Assembly: GCA_023053545.1 (NCBI GenBank) | Contig: JAKZAN010000001.1 | Location: forward strand, 11,300,024 to 11,364,023 | Direction: 5' to 3' | Source of the DNA: Lepidurus packardi | Lineage: Eukaryota; Arthropoda; Branchiopoda; Notostraca; Triopsidae | DNA length: 64,000 bases | In this document: piece by piece, positions 1-9,426 of the stretch | How the letters are laid out: each line of letters opens with the position of its first letter | Numbering within the stretch: the stretch's first letter is position 1 | Notes under the pieces: generated by a model | The model's input: the letters and a program-made list of their open reading frames with translations, nothing else | The model's database searches: none | Told to the model about the DNA's origin: nothing | Translations under genes and position numbers: made by a program

Positions 1-229
1 CTGACAACGATCCAGATTCCTTCGCTTCCTCCACGCAGATGATGTACCAACCTGGACCTTCCACTGATAACGCGAGAATCCCTTCTATGACCCAGAAACC
101 TTCGGTGGTTATTGGAATGCGCCATATGCTCTCCAAATCTAGGAAGTCCAAAGCGTGTACTACCGTCCCAGATCAAGAACGAAACCTGGATCAAGCTGTA
201 GAGATGGCATGTGGTAAAAGCTTCATTTT
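1..229 (+). repeat. Family R, tail fragment
   Basis: Nearly identical to 59525-59753. The plus strand is open (39-278) and reads through a short stretch rich in Ser, Pro and Thr. The same reading continues in the copy at 59460-59831 and, diverged, near 6840-7000. The match stops near 229, after which the sequence is not shared. I do not recognise the encoded peptide, so it is treated as part of a dispersed repeat. Confidence 0.7.
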
Positions 230-1052
230 CATAATTTCCAGTACATTTTTAGTTTGTTTACTCGATTTCGTGGTCTAGAGTGCACACTCCTGGAAGTTAT
301 CACTCGTTCATGGGCAAGGGGCGTGGTCGCAGCCATTTGGGGCTTTCCTGGATGCGTCCAACCCAGGAATGTCCATTCGCATTTGGCTGCGAGTGTAGAT
401 AACCCTGTTGGATAGATAGATAACTCCAAAACCCTGTCCTCCGTGATGAGAAAAGATGTTAAGTTTTTAAGATCATTGCGTCAAAGTTAATGGCCGAGCA
501 ATTAAGCCTTTATTGTCCAGGACACTTGCTGCATTTTTCCCTAGTCATGGTTTACTTTGTGGGTAGTAATTTAGTTTATTGAATTTAATAATGGTGCATT
601 GTAAGTGTGAATATACTTTGTATGTTGTCAATACCTCCCATCGTGGAACTTTATAGTAAAACAATGCAAATCCTTGCCTTAAATTGATAAAAACCCATTT
701 ATTCTGGTTACTAGCAGTCTATTTTAGTGAATTTGTACCTTAGGTCAGTAAAAATACCCGTTAAAAGCTGAAATTTTGATAATTAACTGTTCAACTTAAT
801 GTGAATTCAAATTTACCGCCAAAAGTATCCCGCCCAAAATCCCTAAAATGACGCTAGGCCGGAGTAACGCGTCAAGTTCGGCCAAGTGGAAGTTATTAGC
901 GATCAACAGGTAATGGGCAGATAGTGGGGTCTGTAATCCATAACTGTATTTTTCTATTCAATGTTCACGGTTATCATGCTAAAATCTACGTAAATTATCA
1001 CACCGCAAAGAGTTTTGTCAATGTCATTTAGCAACTTAGCCAATAAATTAAT
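230..1052. other. No gene recognised
   Basis: No long open frame, RNA gene or clear repeat structure is visible. The stretch lies between the family R fragment and a Gypsy LTR fragment. It may be old intergenic or decayed repeat DNA. Confidence 0.6.
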
Positions 1053-1188
1053 ATTGCCACGTCACTAACTAACAGCTAGTTGGATTTTGCAATGACGTGG
1101 TCTTTCACGGGGCACTGATCTTGCTAGGAAACATAAAGACTAAGGTTGAGGTCGCTAACAGAATCTGTATTCGCTACTGGCATACAAT
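1053..1188 (-). mobile_element. Partial Gypsy-1 LTR
   Basis: About 135 bp closely match the left part of the LTRs at 8662-9030 and 13379-13740 (the shared CTAACAGCTAGTTGGATTTT and GAGGTCGCTAACAGAATCTG stretches), with a few substitutions. The match ends abruptly near 1188, where LINE-B sequence starts. It is a truncated solo fragment without internal region. Confidence 0.75.
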
Positions 1189-1192
1189 CCCC

Positions 1193-1710
1193 ACTCAGAG
1201 TTACATTTCAGTAGGTTGGTTTGGTTTTCTTCTGTGTGAGTAGGATCAACAGATGAAACAAGTTCAACGGAAATAACAGGTTCAACGGGTTCAACTGGTA
1301 TAACAGGTATAAGCGGGTCATCGATTTCTATTTCTGATTCCATTTCAAGGTTTGATGACGTCAGCAGTGCGATGGAAAGGGTTGAGGACGTGTTCGGGAT
1401 TGAAGATGAAGGAGCAAAATGAAATGAACAAACTGGAGTCTGATTGCAATGTAACCAAAAGAGTAACGAAATCAACACAACACAATGTAACGATGTCAAC
1501 ACGAATTAGAACACAAAGTTTCAAGAGTCTTCTGCCTAAATAGGCGGTGAGAAGACTTTTGTTACATGGTTGGAAGGTGGTGAGAAGTTCGATTTGTAAC
1601 AATATTGCATAAAGAAGGCACTGACACTTTTGATTAAATAAGTTTAGTTTGTAATTTGGGGTGTTTGGGAACTACACAGTTGAGATCTAAACACATCCAG
1701 CACGTTCAAC
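1193..1710 (-). mobile_element. LINE-B 5' end fragment (5' UTR plus ORF1 start)
   Basis: Matches 26357-26880, the 5' end of the minus-strand LINE-B. On the minus strand the 5' UTR runs from 1710 to about 1344 and ORF1 starts at the ATG near 1343. It reads an acidic N-terminus with a Pro-Val-Glu repeat up to the first Cys of the N-terminal Cys cluster, then is cut at 1193. Here the codon corresponding to the stop at 26386-26388 of the longer copy is Glu (GAA), so this fragment keeps the older reading. LINE copies usually lose the 5' end; this one has lost the 3' end. Confidence 0.7.
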
Positions 1711-1954
1711 TGCTCAGGCCGAACACCCTTTCTCTCATCTTTTCCATGTGTTGTTTAAATTGTAGTTCCTTGTCTGTTCCAAAGTAATCCCAAAAAATTT
1801 TCCTTGAAATTTTCCTCAAAAATTTTACTTTTCTTGATGTCGTCGCACCTATTCTGACTTCCATTGTCCTGTTCGTAAGCAAGTCCTGTACAATCTGTGT
1901 GTTCCCTTCAGTTCTTCTACTAAACTTTGCCAATTTGCCTTTTGAAAAATCCAT
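1706..1954 (-). CDS. Unrecognised 82-aa ORF
   Basis: An open frame of 82 residues on the minus strand, strongly basic (many Lys and Arg), with no motif I recognise. It starts at the ATG at 1954, exactly where the LINE-I fragment begins. It has no equivalent beside the other LINE-I fragments. It may be chance or the edge of an unknown repeat. Confidence 0.2.
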   Translation of the reverse strand: MDFSKGKLAKFSRRTEGNTQIVQDLLTNRTMEVRIGATTSRKVKFLRKISRKIFWDYFGTDKELQFKQHMEKMRERVFGLSS

Positions 1955-2572
1955 TTATATGTATTGGTTTCGTATGTTGTGACTCATTTTTCTTGAATCT
2001 GAACTAACTGCGGTAAATGGTCGCCAAGTAAAGGTGCCCCGTTTCTGGCCGTTGTTTTTGTTACTAAATCTGGTGTCGCGAAAGTTAGATCTAGTGTGGA
2101 GTTTCTCCCGTTTCCTCCAATATATTTCTCACTTCCTTTTTCTGTTACTAATTTGAGCTCCTCCCATTCCTCTGGAAAACCAAAAAGGATTCTTCCTCTC
2201 CTATCCGATATTCGCGGCTACCCCACATGCTGTGGTGAGAATTGAAATCTCCCATTAACAAAAAACTGTTTCCTTTCCCCATTTCTCCCATATAATGTTG
2301 ATATTCTGCTATTGTGATTCAGTGTTTTTTTATCTTTTGATATTTATTTTATCCCACTGAATACCTTCTTTAACCCAGAATAGGACTCCTCCCCCTCTGT
2401 CTCCCTTTCTGTCGACTCTATATTCCTCGTAACCTCACATTAATTTTCACCCCTTCTTTTAGCCATGTTTCACAAATAAAAATAACATCTATTCTCTTTT
2501 TTAAATCACTTAAACAGGCTGTTAAAGAATCTACGTTGGTCCTTATGCTCCTGGCATTCCAAAATAAAATGT
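1955..2572 (-). pseudogene. LINE-I ORF2 endonuclease remnant
   Basis: Minus-strand remnant of an apurinic-type LINE endonuclease. A better-reading copy lies at 57166-57801, where the pattern ICETWLKE (motif with catalytic Glu), LLMGDFNSLHSMWGS (GDFN motif) and LGDHLPQLVQI (terminal SDH-like motif, here GDH) is visible. This copy is broken by frameshifts and small deletions. It follows ORF1 at 2573-3860 in element order. No reverse transcriptase follows; the element stops at 1955. Confidence 0.75.
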
Positions 2573-3860
2573 TTATGCCCTCGCAATCCGTGTTAATATT
2601 TGTTGTATAAAGCTTCCATTCCTAATACAATTTTTTGCTTCCTTGCATATTTCTGCCCATTTCCCTCCTGTTAAAACTACTGAAATTATTTTTCTGACCA
2701 ATCCTCCTACCCAGTTCATCAAATCAGCTGTCTCTTTTTCATCTCCTGGCTTCTCCTTCGTCTTGTTGCCTTTCCTCTCGATTTGTTTGTCTCTCTTTTT
2801 CCTTTTTCTTACCTTGTAATACCTCACTGTAGCTTTGTTTCGATACTACTAAAGTTTTCTTCACTTTTCCATTAGTTCTTGAACTGTTCTGTCTTCTTCT
2901 TTTTCTGCTACTTCTCCTGTCCTGATGTTATTATCAGATATTTGACTCTTTCCAATGTGTTCTACCTCGTTACATTTTATGGTCTGATCACCTAATGTGT
3001 CCGCTTTTCGATTTGCCTGAGTTTGGTTCCCCTTGGCTCGTTTAAAAAACTCACAGTTCCTATCCGCTGCAGTATGTTGCTTATTACAGTTCGCACATGT
3101 TGGCTCCTTTCCCTCTTTCTTGCTTTCGCAGATTGTCGTGGCGTGTTCTCCCCCACAGTGCCCACATCTATCCCTTGCCTTGCAGACAGAGCTGATATGC
3201 CCAAATCTTTGACACTTATAACATCTGATGGGTCTTGGTTCAAAGTGATGAACTTTTATTTTTAGGTATCCTAAGTTCAAATAGAATGGCAATTTGCCCT
3301 TTTCAAAAATAAGGTGGAAACGACTAATTGCCTCTTTAACTTTTCCCCCGTTATCTAATGTTCGCTCTTTGTACAGGGGCTCTTACCAAGGCTCTTACCC
3401 CGACTAATCCTGCAAAATTCTCTTCCTCGATCTCCTTTTTAGTCGCCCCGTATATGGTTACAACCCCTTGTTGCAGAAATTTAGGTTTGGTTATCCTGGT
3501 CTGAACTTGTATTTCCCCTATCTGTTTTATCTTTAGGAATCTATCCGTTTCGTCCTGATTGGTCGGGAAAACCAACAGTTCTCCTGCACGCGTTACTTTG
3601 ATTTTAATTTCTCTCATATTCGAATCTCCCACCATTTTATTAATTTTGAAGGGGCTTAGCTTATCGAAACTCGGCTCATTTTTTACTGATCGGTATGCTA
3701 CTGGGCATTTCTCTTCCGCTTTCTCTAATTCTTCCTCTGTATCCGTTTCCGTAGTCGAAATCTGTAGTCTTCTACGTTTGCTTCCTACATCAACCTGAGC
3801 TTTCTCCTTGAAAAAAGGGCGGAGCTGAGAGTGTTTTTGGGAGCGAAAAGCCGCAAGCAA
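2573..3860 (-). pseudogene. LINE-I ORF1 (gag-like, zinc knuckles), frameshifted
   Basis: Nucleic-acid-binding ORF1 of an I-like LINE, read in three frames: 3351-3860 (N-terminal basic/acidic region and a folded middle domain), 2861-3292 (zinc knuckles) and 2573-2827 (Lys/Glu-rich tail). The knuckles are C-x2-C-x4-H-x4-C type, starting CYKCQRFGHISSVC, followed by CGHCGGEHATTIC and a third CANCNKQH...C. Order ORF1 then endonuclease on the minus strand fits one element. The frame changes show it is dead. The I-like assignment rests on the RNase H fragment at 6600-6842, which I infer belongs to the same family. Confidence 0.8.
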
Positions 3861-3916
3861 AACAATCTATACCACGTGTGAATTATAGTGAGGATAATGA
3901 GGGGAATAGTTAAGTG

Positions 3917-4725
3917 AATTAAGGCTTTTGTCATGTTGTTATTCAGCAGAGGTTAAAAAGTAATTTAGGACTTTATTTCAAGATTTTTAGCCTTCTGCCA
4001 GAGTTGCTAGGGCGAAACAAGCGAGTTCTGACGTCATCAATTCCCAAAATTCTAAAGCAATGATATTACAAATCTTTGAAATAAGCTGAGGATAATTCTT
4101 TAAATTTAAGCTTCATACGATATTATAATATTTCCGAATAAAAGTGCCTTAATTGTGCTAATAAAAAGCCATTGTAGTCATGTTAGCCTATAAAGTTGGG
4201 AGAAGAGGCTTGGAAAGCTTACATTCCTATGAATTTGGCTTTCCCCAACTAAATTTCACATGTACGAGAATTGTAACGTTTAAAGGAAGGTAACAAGTAG
4301 TAAAATTTGTTAATAGGGTAGTCTCTTTTATAGCCTTATCCGTACTACTTTGTTCATACGACGTTCGTTCCTTTCAGCCCCACCCCTGCCTCTGAATTTT
4401 CGTCACGCAGCATATACCCGAAAATCTTTTTCATTACAAAAGACTCGCAAAGGATGAAGGAATGGCTTACACATAACAATATCTGAGATTTATCATCTAA
4501 TTGTCCTAATCTTTCACATAAGTATAAAATAATCTTAAAAAACTTTTACAAATGGTACCCAAGTACCCACTTTTTTTTAAAAAAGATATACAAAGTTTTC
4601 GTATGGAAGTTTCTATACGACTTGCGTAAATCCTGTCTTTCCCCTTGAAGCCGAAGGCAATACCTAGTTCTACCGTGTAAAAGTCCAAAAGCAACACGAT
4701 CGATAACACGAAGGCAATTGAATTC
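3917..4725. repeat. Family R, left part (diverged copy)
   Basis: Matches 28070-28787 at roughly 90% with small indels, partly matches 58206-58560, and matches the reverse complement at 37700-38045. No convincing coding sequence; a minus-strand frame of 88 codons (4506-4772) recurs with changes in the other copies, but I do not recognise it. Confidence 0.65.
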
Positions 4726-4945
4726 AAACATTCCCTCGTCTCGTTCTGTTCAGTTTCAAACTTGGTAGCCAAGTCTACAGTTAGACGTGAACAAACAACA
4801 AAATTCTAACGTGTAAAAGTCGAAAAGCAACAATGATCGATAACCCGAAGGCAATTCAAGACAATATAAGGCATTCTCTCATCTCGTTCTGTTCAGTTTC
4901 AAACTGTGTAGTCAAGTGGACAGTTAGACGTGAACCCAACTCCTC
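4670..4945. repeat. Two tandem ~130-bp units
   Basis: Two imperfect head-to-tail copies start near 4673 and 4806. Each runs from GTGTAAAAGTC through TCTCGTTCTGTTCAGTTTC to CAGTTAGACGTGAAC. Both are retained at 28735-29007. The third family R copy (58520-58640) has one unit, so the doubling happened in the ancestor of the first two copies. Confidence 0.75.
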
Positions 4946-5033
4946 TGCAATAGTTAGACGTGAAAAAACTCCTATGGATTCTAAGGTATAGTTAATTCCA
5001 AACCTTTCTTAGATATATACTTAACTATGTCTT

Positions 5034-6587
5034 ATTATATGAAGCTTAACATCTTATTACGTGAACTAGAACGGAAGATTTGTCTAAAATCAACAATGGC
5101 AAGGCAACCCAAGAACTCTGAGCGGATGATTCCCAGAATCACAAGAGGAGGCATTCCATGAAAAGATGTACTCGGCTCATCCACCTTAAATTCGTTATTG
5201 TTGGAAGTGTTAGAGATTTGGAAGGTTCGGTGTCTTCTGATGTGGAGCTGTCGATCCAGTTGGTCCCGGTCGAAGAGATCGAAGTTCGCCGTCCCGACCC
5301 ATGCAACGCTGCTGCGAAAACGTCGTTTACTTGCTTAAAGGACTCACAAACCGGACATTTCTTTTCATAATACGCTTCTTGCAAGCCTTTCGTGTAATTC
5401 TCTAGTATGTTGAAATCGTGGTGTGGACCTCGTTGTGGACGAGTTGTGGACCTCATCCAGGACTAGAAACCCCCTGCTGAAGCCAATGAACGACGGTTTG
5501 GAATGCACTCAACAAGACCAATATGAAAAGTAAGCTCTCGATTTATTTCTAACCGTTTCATTAGTACAATTATTATTTTTTAGAGTTTTAACGCAATAAA
5601 GTATTAACTTGTATCTCCCAACAGGTATTGGTCGCCTGCAAGAGACTCCAAACTACCCAGGGAAAGTATCCGACGCCTCGCCCTAAGGCGCTGAAGAAGC
5701 CTGTGTCAACTGCCTCGTCAACCCCTGCGATAAGCTTAGATGATCTACACGATTTACGTCCCAGCAAGAACTCCATTGACTCTGATATTGGTATTGACCG
5801 GTTAGTACCCGCATATTACTCTTCTAAACCAAAAAAGAAGCTTAATACCTTTCTAATTTATGTTTGTTTTCTTTAATTTCCATAGTTGTCAAAGCGCATT
5901 GGGGTTCAACATCACCAAATCTTCTTTCAAGACGAGGTCCACACCGGATCTCGACAACCTGCTTCAAGATCGACAACCTGCTTCACAGATCTGCTTCAAG
6001 ACCGAGTACCCACGACCAACCTACCCAAGATACTACCCATATTACTGCGCATTCCACCTTCCCAAGCTTAGAGAGCTTATCGAGAGCTTACTTTTCTTGT
6101 TGTTCCTGTTGAGTTCATTCCAAACCGTCCTTCAGATTGGCTTCGGTAGGGGTTCCTAGTCATGGACGAAGCTCACGTCTCGTCCACAACGAGGTCCACA
6201 CCACGATTTCAACATACTAGAGAATTACAGGAAAGGCTTGCAAGAAGCGTATCATGAAAAGAAATGTCCGGTTTGTGAGTCGATAAAGCAAGTAGACGAC
6301 GTTTTCGCAGCAGCGTTGCATGGGTCGGGACGGCGAACTTCGATCTCTTCGACCGGGACCAACTGGATCGACAGCTCCACATCAGAAGACACCGAACTTT
6401 ACAAACCTCCAACAATTCCAACAACAACGAATTTAAGGTGGATGAGCCGAGTACATCTTATCATGGAATGCCTCCTCTTGTGATTCTGGGAATCATCTGC
6501 TCAGAGTTCTTGGGTTGCCTGGCCATTGTTGTTTTCAGACAAATCTTCCGTTCTAGTTCACGTAATAAGATGTTAAGCTTCATATAA
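5034..6587. repeat. Large palindrome, ~509-bp arms
   Basis: The left arm 5034-5542 is an imperfect reverse complement of 6079-6587, around a 536-bp spacer. Both outer edges read TTATATGAAGCTTAACATC and both inner edges read AAGTAAGCTCTCGAT when read inward. Both arms encode the same peptide (minus strand 5139-5456, plus strand 6238-6483) with a CPVCES motif and a Ser/Thr-rich stretch. The arms differ by scattered substitutions and short indels. An RNA across this region could fold into a long hairpin. Confidence 0.85.
5625..6070 (+). pseudogene. Spliced exon pair in the palindrome spacer
   Basis: Two plus-strand segments have splice-like borders: 5625-5800 is preceded by CTCCCAACAG and followed by GTTAGT, and 5886 onward is preceded by TTTCCATAG. 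Removing 5801-5885 (85 bp) keeps an open frame. The peptide is rich in Ser, Pro, Lys and Asp and has no domain I know. The same exons lie in the second copy at 29687-30132. This looks like a captured gene fragment, but that is inference. Confidence 0.4.
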
Positions 6588-6599
6588 TTTCAATTTTCC

Positions 6600-6842
6600 G
6601 GGTTCAATTTTCCCTAATACATTTTCCATGTTAAAGGTTACTCCGATCTGTTCTACTCTTCTCCTCCATTTTTCCCTTTCGTATCCGTATGATGAGCAAT
6701 TTTTTTTTCAGTGGTTTATTTACAAATTGTAAAGCTTCCAAAACTGAATACAGTTCTGCTGCCATTACCGACGTTTTTATTCGGTAGAGCGAGAGCCACC
6801 ATCTTGTCTCCGTACTCCACATATATCCCTGCTCCCAAAGTC
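6600..6842 (-). pseudogene. LINE-I RNase H and 3' end fragment
   Basis: On the minus strand a frame reads a ribonuclease H core fragment with MAAELYSVLEALQF, the conserved Glu-containing helix of LINE and retroviral RNase H. It is preceded by a short strand region and followed by a basic tail. The frame is open in 6631-6918, but the first residues come from family R. It is duplicated at 30662-30904. RNase H in ORF2 points to an I-type LINE. Confidence 0.55.
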
Positions 6843-7402
6843 CAAAGCGTGACTTCCGTCCCAGATCAAGAACGAGACCTGGATCAAGCTGTAGAGATAG
6901 CATGTGGTCCCCTGTCACTGCCAGTTAGGCAAAGTATCGCCATTGAACCGAAAAAGAGCATTCAACAGCTAATACTGGGCAAAAATGAGTTTTTCTGGAA
7001 TTTTTTGCAATTTAAAAAAAAAAAAAAATTAAAGCGTTATTCGGTTTGTAAACCAAAGTCACGTGGTTCCTGCCTTTCTAATTCGCACCCGCTTTTACTT
7101 GTGATATGTGGATCTCAATTTCAATTTCATTACAAGTTTCGTGTATTGGATGGACCGTTCTGTTTTAAGTATATTCACGATTAAACATAGTTAGCTTGGT
7201 ATTATTATGGTATTTTATTTACCTTTCCCTTGATCACCGTCACCCTAATATGAAACAACGAGCAAAGGAGTCAGGATTGGTGAGATCACAGGAGTAAGAG
7301 GCAGAGCGCAAGTTGTTTTTAAAACCCAAAAAATTAATAACTAAAATTAATACTAAATTTTAAAAACGATACATGGGGATAATGCTAATGCAATAGTAGC
7401 AC
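6843..7402. repeat. Family R tail, then unassigned sequence
   Basis: 6843-7180 matches 59672-60030, and part of it (about 6960-7180) matches the reverse complement at 37484-37690. It includes an A-run at 7015-7027. From about 7247 to 7402 the sequence is AT-rich and differs from the third composite copy, which at this place carries 60097-61089 with a CFAP410 exon. I see no gene in 7247-7402. Confidence 0.55.
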
Positions 7403-8292
7403 AGGAATTGACGTTTTGTGTTCTGGCTCGCTTAGGACCGGAGGAAGGTTTGTTGTAATGGGTTGTTGTAGGACTGGTGATGTAATCTGAGGTGAAGTAA
7501 CGGGCGTTGGTTGTTTAACTACTGATACTGGTTGTGGCATTGGAATATATTCGTCCTCTTCTTCAGGATCAGGAAGGGCTAGTTCTAGGCCTGTTTGAGA
7601 GCGTCTTTAATCTCTTCTGGTTCCACTGGCACGTCATCTAGGCGTTGTTGTTGAGGTAAAGCTCTTAAAACGCTGTAACTATAGAAAACATAACAATAGA
7701 TAACTATAGAAAACAATAACAAAACTGAATTACATTAAAGTTACACGAAAGAACGGCGTTAAGCTTGCAGATAAAGACAGTTTACCCTCGATTATCTGCA
7801 CAGGGGTTGTCTGCCAGCCAGAGGTTTTGCAAATGAGGCAAGTTTTTGAGGTAGCAAACATCTCTGAGGTCTTGATTACAGTTTTTACGAATGTAGAGCT
7901 TCCTTAACTGAAGACAGCTCTGGACAGGCTCCAGGGTGGATATGTTGTTGACACTATATAAGAAAAGTATAATTAATTCAAAATGTATACATAATTCCGT
8001 TGAATAATGCGTCAACTTCCTGTCCTTGACGTTAACTGATTTGATTAAAACGCATAGATTAAGGGAAATACAAACCGGACCTGAGAGAAAGTACTTCCAC
8101 ATTTCTCATGTAACGAATTATGCCGACATCTGGTAGCTCGCTTCCCCTACCAAAAAAGATACTATAGCTACAGTGGATGCTAATTGGAATAAATGGAAAT
8201 AGAAAGTTTTACCAGCAGTTGAGCTCCTTAATGGTTTTCAAATCAGACTGTCGAGTTCGCGCCACAATCATTTCTTGAGTTAATTTGGTCAT
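7403..8292 (-). pseudogene. CFAP410: CFAP410 (C21orf2) 5' half, copy 1, broken
   Basis: CFAP410 is a leucine-rich-repeat protein of cilia and basal bodies. Four minus-strand exons are visible: 8213-8292 (ATG at 8292), 8081-8146, 7786-7953 and 7403-7678. Introns have GT/AG ends and all three junctions are phase 2, so the frame joins cleanly. Landmarks are ELNCW at the end of exon 1, NNISTLEP and LADNPCA in exon 3, all LRR positions conserved in animal CFAP410. In exon 4 one base is missing relative to the copy at 61090-61364, giving an early stop after DALK. The exon 4 donor is also weakened and the last exon is absent. Distance to the LINE-I fragment upstream is about 110 bp. A functional product is unlikely. 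Confidence 0.8.
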
Positions 8293-8399
8293 TTTTCGTA
8301 GTTGGGGACTTGTTTACTATGCAGTTCTATAGTAGGCTTAATCCACTTTGCGACTACTTCACGTAATAAAATAGAGTAAAGCAACAAACGAAAAAAATG

Positions 8400-8646
8400 A
8401 AAGGAAAAAACACTCACAGTTCCTATCCGCTGCAGTATGTTTCTTATTACAGTTTGCACATGTTGGCTCCTTTCCCTCTTTCTTGTTTTCGCTGATTGTC
8501 GTGGCGTGTTCTTCACCACAGTGCCCACATCTATCCCTTGCCTTGCAGGCAGAGCTGATATGCCCAAATCTTTGACACTTATAGCATCTGATGGGTCTTG
8601 GTTCAAAGTAATGAACTTTTATTTTTAGGTATCCTAAGTTCAACTT
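8400..8646 (-). pseudogene. LINE-I ORF1 zinc-knuckle fragment
   Basis: The minus strand reads the zinc-knuckle region of LINE-I ORF1 (CYKCQRFGHISSAC, then CGHCGEEHATTI and CANCNKKH), equivalent to 3050-3270. One Cys of the second knuckle is now Ser. The LINE match stops right after DRNCE and joins sequence that leads into CFAP410 exon 1. The same junction occurs at 32462-32708 and 62080. Confidence 0.75.
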
Positions 8647-8661
8647 GCATAACTTGCATAT

Positions 8662-9030
8662 TGTCTCGTCACGTCACTAACTAACAGCTAGTTGGATTTT
8701 GCAATGACGTGGTCTTTCACGGGTCCCTGATCCTGCTAGGAAACAGGAAGATTAAGGTTGAGGTCGCTAACAGAATCTGTATTTGCTACTGGCATACAAT
8801 CCCCACTCGCTCTGTAGCTTCTTCCCTCCAGTTTCCCTGTCGCCGCTCTTCTTTTTTTTTTCTCACCTTCCTTTCTATCATCCTTTTATGTCCTCCCCAA
8901 ACACAGACGAAATCAACGTAGTGCCCTTAGTTTCGGGGAAGTGACTTTCACTAGCCCAGAAACCAAGGGTACAGGGGGAACAAAAAGGAAAACTGCGTTA
9001 AGAAAACGACTACCAAAAATTGACATGACA
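8662..9030 (-). repeat. Gypsy-1 3' LTR
   Basis: 369 bp matching 13379-13740. The right edge is TGACATGACA as in the other LTR. The left edge reads TGTCTCGTCACGTCA, a slightly altered form of TGTCATGTCA. Confidence 0.85.
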
Positions 9031-9426
9031 TTACTCCTGGCCCACTTTCGAACACCCCGTTCGAATTACAACTATCGATTTGGGCCTTTGAGGAAGTTAC
9101 TGTCAGCCGTAACTCATGCAAATGGTTATAAAAACTGAACTAAGGGCATGCAAAATAACACAAGCAAGATAAGGTTGGCCGGTGTTAGTAAGGGATAAAA
9201 TTATAGGACGCAACGTTGATCGCCAGAACGAACCCTGTCAACAGTGGTAGCGTCTTACAACCGCTTTTTTTTAACTCAGTCTAGGCGGTTATTCGTCGTC
9301 GAGGCCGTAAAACTGGGATTTTTTACGTAATCGGCCAGATCTCCTCAGGCCAGATTGCTCCGTTAGTGTTAATTGTTCGTCACAGCGTTCATTTCCCGTC
9401 GACCAGTTTTCTTCAGTGGTCTTACT
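9031..9426 (-). other. Gypsy-1 3' internal region
   Basis: Non-coding or decayed sequence between the 3' LTR and pol, where the end of integrase and the polypurine tract should lie. The bases next to the LTR on the minus strand are moderately purine-rich (AAGTGGGCCAGGAGTAA). A ~1.2-kb deletion junction lies at 9424-9430. Confidence 0.5.

Larger units (their letters stand above)
4726..9423. repeat. Near-identical 4.7-kb duplication, copy 1
   Basis: Matches 28788-33486 at a constant offset of 24,062 bp. I noticed only two differences: a two-base change near 5036 and one extra T in the T-run near 9265. Left of 4726 the two loci drop to roughly 90% identity. Right of 9423 this copy jumps by a ~1.2-kb deletion into Gypsy pol, which differs by about 3% from the other copy. 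The block holds a palindrome, LINE scraps, a CFAP410 fragment and a Gypsy 3' LTR. Confidence 0.9.

Noticed and set aside
6711-7184. 157-codon plus-strand frame
   Set aside because: It crosses a LINE RNase H fragment on the other strand, a poly-A run and family R tail, so it is a chance join. Only the short part shared with 1-229 might be coding.
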